A stretch of DNA of 11,815 nt from Armatimonadota bacterium (GTDB taxonomy: Bacteria > Armatimonadota > Zipacnadia > Zipacnadales > FEN-943). The notes beneath the pieces are model-generated. The model was not told the origin of the DNA and ran no database searches. It was given only the letters and a program-made list of their open reading frames with translations. This document shows positions 1 through 5,275 of this stretch, piece by piece (position 1 is the stretch's first letter; every line of letters begins with the position of its first letter). Made by a program: the position numbers and the translations under genes. The stretch is taken from NCBI GenBank assembly GCA_026419655.1, contig JANZZA010000658.1:1-11815 (forward strand), read 5' to 3'.

Positions 1-63
1 CATGCTACCTGCTCTGTGGGGCGTGTTTTTTTGGGTGGGCCGGATTACTTGGGCGCTCGATAG

Positions 64-96
64 CGGAGTATTCAGTTTACTCAGGATTTTGTTTCA
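64..96 (+). repeat. Left terminal inverted repeat of the IS-like element
   Basis: The 33 bases starting CGGAGTATTCAGTTTACTCA pair with 1947-1979 on the opposite strand at about 23 of 33 positions. They also match the left end of the short element at 4642, which supports 64 as the true boundary. Confidence 0.75.
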
Positions 97-455
97 GTAG
101 GAAAGGGTAATGCCTAGATAATCACCTCGGTGATGTCTCCCAAGCGCCTTGTTAACTCAAACACGGCCACAAAAGTGGATAAACTTGTGTGTCTCACGTG
201 ACGCCCCGGGCCTCATCTCCCGGGCGCTGCGGAAACCTTTGCATCAGAATGCTTAGGAGACTGTTGCGTAACCCTGATTTATGAGTAACGGGAGGGATGG
301 GGCGGCCGAGAAAGGCGTCCCAGAGGCTGTCAGGTGAGACTAGCGGCGGGCTGGGTTAGGGGGTTGGAGGGTTTTCTTGCTGGCGTTTTTATGCACCTCC
401 TGCAAGGTTGGCCTTCTGTTGCAAAACTCACCAATTTCAGCCTTCCACACCTGCC

Positions 456-1778
456 CTACGCAGCCGCGCCAATCCACTCAAGGCGGCGACCAAATCTCAG
501 TCTCCCCAACAGCCCTTTGTCTGCCAGTATCTTCACCAGCCGCTTTACGTTCACCACCAGCGCCACCATCAGCGCCTGGAAAGTAACTTTGCGCAAGCCC
601 CGATACCTGGCCCGCCCCAGCCCGTGCCAGCGCTTCTGCTCGGCAAACTTGCCCTCTATCCGCCAGCGCTGGCGCGTAAGCTCCTCCTCCACCCGCCCGC
701 GCGCCCATTCAGCCCGCTGCCTCCCCCACCTGTAGCAAACACCGTCTCTTATCCCCAGCTCGGCAAGCAAAGCGTGATTGGCACCGCTGTCATAGCTCCC
801 CTTCGCTGCCGCCGCCAGCGCCCTCCCGTCAAGAAGCTTACCAACCAGCGGTCTGTCAAGGACTTTTCCGGCCCTGACTGACAAGGGCGTCGTAGGCCGT
901 TCCAGACAGGGGCCATGTCTCCCGGCCTTGGGGAGGCGCCAGGTCCTCCGCCCAGCTCCGCCCCAGCAGTGTCGCGTACTGCCTGGCGTCGAAGCCGTTG
1001 TTGGGAAACGTGTGAGTACTGAGAGAGGCACGTGGGCCGGCCTTGCCGGCGGGGTCAGTGCAATCTTCGCTGGGCAGGTTTAGGCAAACCGCAGGCGGGA
1101 ATTTACGCTGTGCCCGGTTTTCACTAGTCGCAAACCTAGCAACCATCGCTTCGAGGCAAGGACAGGTCGTGCAAGGCGGCGTGGCCAATGGTTGAGCTGC
1201 GCTAAAGACTGACGGTGTCTGAAGGTGCACCTGAGACAACGACCACCGAGATGCCGTTTCCCACTTGGCCTTCGCGGGCCCAGAGGAGTGGCGGGGTGCG
1301 CTGAACCTCCTCCCGCCTCCGCTCGTCCCTCCCCTGCCAGGCGCCTATGCTTTTATGCACGTGCCGCTATATCGGCCTTCCCTGGAGGAGCTGCACCGCT
1401 GGGCGCAGAAGCCGCGCGTCCTCCATCTGCTCCACCAGCCCACGCAAGATTGCCTCCACCCGCTCCACCCCAAGCCGCTCGCGAAACCGGTGTAGGGTGG
1501 TGTGGTCGGGCCCCTCGTCCTCGGCGTGCAGGCCTACAAGCCATCTCGCCACCAGGCTATCGCCCACGTACGCCTAGCACTGTCGGTCCGACCAGCGGGC
1601 CAAATAAGCCAATAAACAGCATCCGAAACAGTTCCTCCGGGTCATACCCAGGCCGGCCTGTTTCCCCGTACGTCTCTGCTACCAGCTCACCCACCACACT
1701 GAAATCCACAGCCTGGTCAATCAAGCGAAAAGGGTGGTCACGGGGAATGCGATGGAAAGCAGTATGACCAAAAGTCAA
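456..1778 (-). pseudogene. Degraded IS1182-type DDE transposase
   Basis: Pieces of one transposase lie in order on the minus strand but in different frames. The N-terminal piece (1778 down to 1557) starts MTFGHTAFHRIPRDHPFRLI and contains VDFSVVGELVAETYG and GRPGYDPEELFRMLFIG, the usual DUF772-like N-terminus. After a frame break, 1567-1367 carries RWLVGLHAEDEGPDHTTLHR and FRERLG. The centre (about 1350-1100) is unreadable. Recognisable sequence resumes near 1060 (NNGFDARQYATLL) and, after another frame change, continues to the stop at 456 with KGSYDSGANHALLAELGIRD, RWRIEGKFAEQKRWHGLGRA and RYRGLRKVTFQALM. The catalytic Glu of the WRIEG block is kept. The Asp expected in the family's ADKGYDS-like block appears replaced (AAKGSYDS). 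The protein cannot be functional as written. Its natural length would be about 440-480 residues. Confidence 0.85.
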
Positions 1779-1946
1779 TCGCTTGTCTCGCTTGCCTTCC
1801 AGAGTTCCTCTCTCCCTCCGGAATAGCTACTGCTTGTCCTCTGACCGGGTCTAGTACGCTGAGTCTTTCAAGGGAATCCGAGAAAACCCTTTTCCCTAGC
1901 CTGGCTTTTGCTTCTCACCCCCGCGTGGGATAATCCTGCAGAGTTG

Positions 1947-1979
1947 TGCAACGCTTTCCTTAGAAAACCGAATGCTCCC
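1947..1979 (-). repeat. Right terminal inverted repeat of the IS-like element
   Basis: Read on the minus strand this starts GGGAGCATTCGGTTTTCTAA and mirrors 64-96. The equivalent end of the short element lies at 4945-4977. Confidence 0.75.
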
Positions 1980-1995
1980 TCAGAGGATACGCATA

Positions 1996-2024
1996 TTGAC
2001 TCGCTGGAGAGATGTTGGTATAAT
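1996..2024 (+). promoter_or_regulatory. Sigma-70-type promoter for the 2136 gene
   Basis: TTGACT (1996-2001) and TATAAT (2019-2024) are separated by exactly 17 bases, close to the housekeeping consensus. Transcription would start near 2031 and leave a leader of about 100 bases before the ATG at 2136. The promoter begins 17 bp outside the IS right end, so the IS does not supply it. Confidence 0.8.
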
Positions 2025-2135
2025 TCGTAACTAAGATGGGTGAGGGGCGAGAGGCCTCAATACCCAAAAGGCGGTGTCGGGGCGGGACGGGTGAAGTGGA
2101 AAGGCCGCCAAAATCACTCAGGGAGGGTCGCATCA

Positions 2136-2561
2136 ATGAGGGTGCTGCTAGCAGTTAGCACAGTCGTTTTTCTCACCAGCCTTGCGTCGGCCGCAGGCGT
2201 CTGCACAAGGACTGTGGCCCACGACTACTGGGTTGACGCTGACACGGGAGAGCGCCTCGGTGTGGCGAGCCCGACGGAGGATGTCCCGGATGCGGCCATA
2301 GCGCAGGTCGTGAGCGCGTCCGGCTGCCCGCGCCGGATGGCGATCGCGCTCCGCGAAGTAGTGACCGAAGTGTGCGATGGCGAGCTTGTCAAGGTGCTTC
2401 GGACCTACTTCGTGGGCGTGCCAGTCGCCCAGGATGGCACCGCCGCAGTCAAGGTATCCGCAGGTGGCAAGTTGTACTTCGATTTCCGCAAGGTGCAGCG
2501 GTCCCTGAAGTGGGATGCTGCGGCCGGCGAGCGAGTCAAGTGCTGGAAGCTGGGCAGGTAA
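2136..2561 (+). CDS. Small secreted protein, function unknown
   Basis: A 141-residue protein I do not recognise. Residues 1-20 (MRVLLAVSTVVFLTSLASAA) form a clear Sec signal peptide with cleavage likely around 18-21. The mature part of about 120 residues has four cysteines (positions 23, 64, 80, 136), which could form two disulfides after export, and a hydrophilic mixed alpha/beta composition with no catalytic motif I can identify. The ATG at 2136 is chosen because GGGAGGG (2121-2127) lies 8 bases upstream and the signal peptide begins exactly there. An in-frame ATG at 2040 would add 32 residues without leader character. The gene is a self-contained transcription unit, with a near-consensus promoter at 1996 and a terminator at 2592. 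This regulatory framing, together with the signal peptide, makes it a convincing real gene despite the unknown function. Confidence 0.85.
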   Translation: MRVLLAVSTVVFLTSLASAAGVCTRTVAHDYWVDADTGERLGVASPTEDVPDAAIAQVVSASGCPRRMAIALREVVTEVCDGELVKVLRTYFVGVPVAQDGTAAVKVSAGGKLYFDFRKVQRSLKWDAAAGERVKCWKLGR

Positions 2562-2591
2562 AACACAGACCTACATAGCGGATTGCACGAT

Positions 2592-2623
2592 GGGGCCCGG
2601 CAGGTCGGGCCCCGTTGCTTTTT
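2592..2623 (+). terminator. Intrinsic terminator after the small secreted protein
   Basis: A perfect 8-bp stem GGGGCCCG/CGGGCCCC (2592-2599 with 2606-2613) and a 6-base loop are followed by GTTGCTTTTT. It lies 30 bases after the stop codon at 2561. The T tract is on the plus strand only, so it serves the upstream plus-strand gene and not the converging esterase gene. Confidence 0.85.
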
Positions 2624-2670
2624 GGCATGAGGCGTTGCTCCACTCGGCCACCCCGCGAGATACTAGGGCG

Positions 2671-2785
2671 ACTGTTCCGACACGGGCCTCCACTTGGCTA
2701 CCAATGCCCGAATGCGAGAGGTTTATGCCTGGAAGTAATAGTGCATGGGCGTGACCAGCCCAGGAAATGATGGCTCTGCAACAGT
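2671..2785 (-). repeat. 115-bp MITE-like core unit, inverted copy
   Basis: The segment begins ACTGTT and ends TGCAACAGT. Compared with the reverse complement of 4839-4953, which is also exactly 115 bp, it aligns without gaps at about 72 of 115 positions. The 66 bases at the right side reach about 45 of 66, including GTTTATGCC against ATTTATGCC and the terminal TGCAACAGT. Unlike the copy at 4642-4977 it has no recognisable GGGAGTAT outer ends, so it is either an independent insertion of the core unit or an eroded remnant. It occupies the gap between the terminator at 2592 and the stop of the convergent esterase gene; I see no gene in 2624-2870. Confidence 0.6.
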
Positions 2786-2870
2786 GCTCCAAGAAGAGAA
2801 AGCCCTTGGGGCGCGATTCGCGGCGCGAGCGTCGGCGGCCCTGGCTCGACAGGAAAATCGCCTGGCGGGT

Positions 2871-4403
2871 TTAACCGCTAGGCTGCCGGAATGCTGTGCG
2901 TGGCGCAGTGCGGTACAGGCGTACAGCACCGGTGGTATACTCGGTGTCGAACCCGAGGCGTGTGGCGGCCTCTCGAACAGGAACGTACCACACACCATCT
3001 ATCCGCCGTGCGCCATCCCCGTAGGTATGTGGAAGGAAACAGGCGGGCAGAAAAAAGCGCCCCTCCAGGAGTCCTGCGGGTACGAGGTGCTTTCCTGGGG
3101 AAAGACAGGGTACGTCAACCCATTGAGTTTCTCCGCCATACACCAGTCGCCAAACGCTGTGGACCGAGCTGCTTAGAGCCAAGCCGTCACCATAATATGC
3201 GGTCACGAAGACGTTGATCGGATGTGCCAGTGCTGGCAAAGTACACACGGGATCTTTGCCCGGACGGACGATCAGCTCGCGTAGGTGCCAGAGCCTCTGT
3301 TCCCAGCCGCTGTTGTGAACGCTCCACGCGAGTTCCAGGCGCTTCGGCGTAACGCGCCCGCGAAGAAAAATCCGAACCTTCAATGCCGAATCGGACTCGG
3401 CGATGGCGCAAGCGACCCCCCGCTCAAGGGCTTCCGCGTTGCCACCGAGCTGTAACATAAGCCACCGCCAGATCGCCCTCCGAGCCGCGTCGTCGATTCG
3501 GTGGCTCAAATTGGGCCGCAGGAGTAGCCATCGTTTCCCACCCACGGCCTCGAAGGTACTGGTAAGCGCCGGCAACCAGTAGCAGTTATCATTGGTCGTG
3601 CCAACCACAAAAAGGGGCTTTTGCAGGTTGCCCACGTAAGACATGGGGTCCAGGTGCTGGCGAAAATAATCAATGTCTTCTTCCTCAAGTCTCGCGAGGA
3701 AGTCGAGCCAGACGGACCACTTGTCGATATTCCCAGCGCCAAAGGTGTCAACGACTGCCTTCACCCGGGGGTCTGTGGCCGCAGTGAGCAGGCTGATTAC
3801 GCCACCCCAGGAAACTCCCACGACTCCGATGCGTTTGGGATCAACTTCCGGCCTCGTGTGCAAGAATGTGATCGCGCGCCGGGTTGCGCGAACAGCGTGG
3901 ACTAAATAGTTTTCTGCGGGGTTGGCAACGGAAAAAATATTCGTCACCGTCATGTCAGGACCCGTAGACCGCGAGCGCTCGCGTTGAGGCCCCTTGCCGG
4001 GCAAGTCTATTGATAGGGTGACGAAACCCCGGCTTGCGCCATCTATCGCGCGTTGAATATCCGCGTAGCCGCCCCCGCCGTGAACGACGACTAAGCCCGG
4101 TGCGGGTCGAGACCGCGCGCCGATAGGAACGCCCAAGTACCCGAAAATGTTGACCGGGCCCTTTTTGGACTGGTGACTGTAGAAACGCACGCGGTGCAGC
4201 ACAAGCTCTCCGCGCGAGGTGAAAACCGTACCGATAGCTCTCACCCGGGGCCGTAATGTGGCCGAATTGCCAACGTCCCACCCTCGCCCCAAAGAAATCA
4301 GTAAGGGCTCGTCGGCAAGACAGCCCACCGCGACCAGGCAGGCAAGAAAGCACTGAACGAAGCGTCGTAAGAACACCGGAACATAGCTACGTGTGTGCTG
4401 CAT
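2871..4403 (-). CDS. Exported alpha/beta-hydrolase, acetyl-xylan-esterase-like
   Basis: A 510-residue protein with a hydrophobic export signal at about 9-30 (FLRRFVQCFLACLVAVGCLA; the Cys at 28 might be lipidated, but the lipobox is poor). Residues 70-320 are an alpha/beta-hydrolase fold: HGGGG (108-112) for the oxyanion hole, GVSWGG with nucleophile Ser198, Asp272 in GTTNDNCYW and His301 in LRPNLSHRID, a complete Ser-Asp-His triad with normal spacing. The motifs resemble acetyl xylan esterases and related secreted carbohydrate or peptide esterases; substrate is inferred. Residues 340-425 form a beta-rich region. Residues about 445-500 (GRFFLPACFLPHTYGDG, DGVWYVPVREAATRLGF) resemble the copper-amine-oxidase N-terminal-like stalk domain. 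I chose the ATG at 4403 because the signal peptide follows directly and GGTGGT lies just upstream; a TTG at 4484 would add 27 residues with no ribosome-binding site. Confidence 0.85.
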   Translation of the reverse strand: MQHTRSYVPVFLRRFVQCFLACLVAVGCLADEPLLISLGRGWDVGNSATLRPRVRAIGTVFTSRGELVLHRVRFYSHQSKKGPVNIFGYLGVPIGARSRPAPGLVVVHGGGGYADIQRAIDGASRGFVTLSIDLPGKGPQRERSRSTGPDMTVTNIFSVANPAENYLVHAVRATRRAITFLHTRPEVDPKRIGVVGVSWGGVISLLTAATDPRVKAVVDTFGAGNIDKWSVWLDFLARLEEEDIDYFRQHLDPMSYVGNLQKPLFVVGTTNDNCYWLPALTSTFEAVGGKRWLLLRPNLSHRIDDAARRAIWRWLMLQLGGNAEALERGVACAIAESDSALKVRIFLRGRVTPKRLELAWSVHNSGWEQRLWHLRELIVRPGKDPVCTLPALAHPINVFVTAYYGDGLALSSSVHSVWRLVYGGETQWVDVPCLSPGKHLVPAGLLEGRFFLPACFLPHTYGDGARRIDGVWYVPVREAATRLGFDTEYTTGAVRLYRTAPRTAFRQPSG

Positions 4404-4598
4404 TTGCGACCACCACCGTGTTCCAAAGACAGACCATCCCGCTGAGGACGCGGTGTCCGCGCGCTGGCACGCATCCGGATGCAAGACATCACATGCGCTG
4501 CGTGCAAACCGACGCCGTCAACATCTGGCCCTCCGCCCAGCACTTTCCAGGCACCTGGCTCGTGGGTGATTGAAGCTGCCCGGAATCAGCACCTGCAG

Positions 4599-4625
4599 TG
4601 TATATCAAGAACAGCTTGTGGTCAA
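4599..4625 (-). promoter_or_regulatory. Possible promoter for the esterase gene
   Basis: On the minus strand TTGACC (4625-4620) is followed after 15 bases by TATACA (4604-4599). The spacer is shorter than the preferred 16-18, so this is tentative. It would give a leader of about 190 bases before the ATG at 4403, and it lies just outside the left end of the MITE-like element at 4642. Confidence 0.35.
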
Positions 4626-4641
4626 TCGCGGACGTCCCGAG

Positions 4642-4674
4642 GGGAGTATTCAGTTTGCTCGGGATTTCGTTTCA
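4642..4674 (+). repeat. Left terminal inverted repeat of the MITE-like element
   Basis: Begins GGGAGTATTCAGTTTGCTCG. It pairs with 4945-4977 on the other strand and matches the IS left end at 64-96 almost base for base over the first 15 positions. Confidence 0.75.
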
Positions 4675-4731
4675 GGTAGGAAAGAATAATGCTCGGGGAA
4701 TCACCTTAGTGGTCGGGCCAAAGACCCGGTG

Positions 4732-4761
4732 TTGACTTATACGGGGCCCCAAAAGTATATA
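4732..4761 (+). promoter_or_regulatory. Promoter-like sequence inside the MITE-like element
   Basis: TTGACT (4732-4737) and TATATA (4756-4761) are 18 bases apart. The homologous positions in the IS left end keep the same architecture: TTAACT (152-157), 18 bases, TGGATA (176-181). Transcription would start near 4768 and run rightward into the hairpin at 4817-4850. In the IS the direction would be antisense to the transposase. Activity is inferred from sequence only. Confidence 0.45.
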
Positions 4762-4816
4762 AAGTCGTGTGTGCCACCTTTTACCTTGGAGCGCATCCCC
4801 GACGCGATGAACGAAC

Positions 4817-4850
4817 TTTTGCAACAGTGTCCTTGGTGACTGTTGCAAAA
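4817..4850 (+). other. Perfect 12-bp inverted repeat (hairpin) inside the MITE-like element
   Basis: TTTTGCAACAGT (4817-4828), a 10-base spacer, then ACTGTTGCAAAA (4839-4850), followed by CCTTCTTTTC. A third copy, TTTTGCAACAGT, lies at 4942-4953 and could pair with the same middle arm, so two mutually exclusive stems are possible. The hairpin may end a short transcript starting near 4768, or may simply be two abutting transposon ends. The corresponding place in the IS (about 236-273) is a degraded version. Confidence 0.6.
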
Positions 4851-4944
4851 CCTTCTTTTCACGGGTGAGTCGCTCCGACCCAGCATAAGTTGCCGGCATA
4901 AATCGGTGCCGTTCACGGACTGAGAGCTACGCCAAGGTGAGTTT

Positions 4945-4977
4945 TGCAACAGTCTTCTTGGAAAACCGGATACTCCC
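4945..4977 (-). repeat. Right terminal inverted repeat of the MITE-like element
   Basis: Read on the minus strand it begins GGGAGTATCCGGTTTTCCAA and continues into GACTGTTGCA. It mirrors 4642-4674 and matches the IS right end at 1947-1979. Confidence 0.75.
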
Positions 4978-5275
4978 AGCCGCAAAGCGCCTCGAGGACT
5001 CACGGGCTTCGTGGAGGTTCGTCTGCGCGCCCGGTGTCAAGCTGTCAGGCGAGCACACGACCTTTGATCCGGCCCGGGCATATTTCTCAAAGGGTCGCTG
5101 CCAGAGGTGCTTGCCAAACCTTCCTGTAGGTGTCGCACTTGCCGCGTGGGGCCGAGGAGTGCAGTGGGACAAGGGGACGCAGCACTTAGGCGAAACGCCC
5201 CCTCCCGGGCCAGGCAATGCGTGCTGGCCACGCCGTGAAACGGGCCCCTCCGCATCAGCCAAAGGCTATTCGGAG
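4978..5275. other. Intergenic stretch with no supported feature
   Basis: Between the MITE-like element and the stop of the 900-residue gene. Open frames cross it on both strands, but none has a ribosome-binding site, signal peptide or recognisable motif, and the longest (plus strand from 4937) starts inside the mobile element and runs antisense into the next gene. I found no good intrinsic terminator here for the minus-strand gene ending at 5276. Confidence 0.5.

Larger units (their letters stand above)
64..1979 (-). mobile_element. Decayed insertion sequence, IS1182/IS5-like
   Basis: A 1,916-bp element bounded by imperfect terminal inverted repeats. The left end starts CGGAGTATTCAGTTT and the right end, read inward on the minus strand, starts GGGAGCATTCGGTTT; about 23 of the first 33 positions agree. 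It contains a fragmented minus-strand transposase of the IS1182 type (456-1778). A second, inner pair of inverted repeats lies at 416-429 (CTGTTGCAAAACTC) and 1941-1954 (GCGTTGCACAACTC on the minus strand), giving an inner span of 1,539 bp, a normal size for such an IS. The element may therefore be an IS nested in an older repeat. No convincing target-site duplication is seen, which fits an old insertion. The left ~210 bp resemble the left part of the short element at 4642-4977. Element identity is well supported; the exact family is less certain. Confidence 0.8.
4642..4977. mobile_element. 336-bp MITE-like element related to the 64-1979 IS
   Basis: A short element without a plausible gene. 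Its ends are inverted repeats: left GGGAGTATTCAGTTTGCTC and right, on the minus strand, GGGAGTATCCGGTTTTCC; the first eight bases are identical and about 21 of 33 agree. The left ~210 bp (4642-4852) are a diverged copy of 64-273, including the shared blocks AGTATTCAGTTT, CACAAAAGT/CCCAAAAGT and GACTGTTGC. The last ~40 bp match the right end of the IS at about 1941-1979. It therefore looks like a non-autonomous derivative that a related transposase could once have moved. No target-site duplication is evident next to either end. Confidence 0.75.

Noticed and set aside
387..1380. Short direct repeat within the IS (TTTTATGCAC at 387 and 1351, about 23 of 30 bases alike)
   Set aside because: A 10-base exact match with a weak extension is close to what a 2-kb region can give by chance. 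It could mark an internal rearrangement but is not strong enough.
334..1767. Long plus-strand open frames across the IS
   Set aside because: They are antisense to the transposase remnants, lack ribosome-binding sites and give Pro/Arg-rich sequences without motifs.
56..1986. Target-site duplications next to the elements
   Set aside because: The flanks at 60-63/1980-1983 and 4638-4641/4978-4981 do not match in any convincing register.
2628..2660. tRNA-like start on the minus strand (GCGGGGTGGCCGAGTGG)
   Set aside because: It looks like the 5' part of a class II tRNA, but no anticodon stem or T-arm (GGTTCGA-type) follows, and the continuation runs into the intrinsic terminator at 2592-2623.
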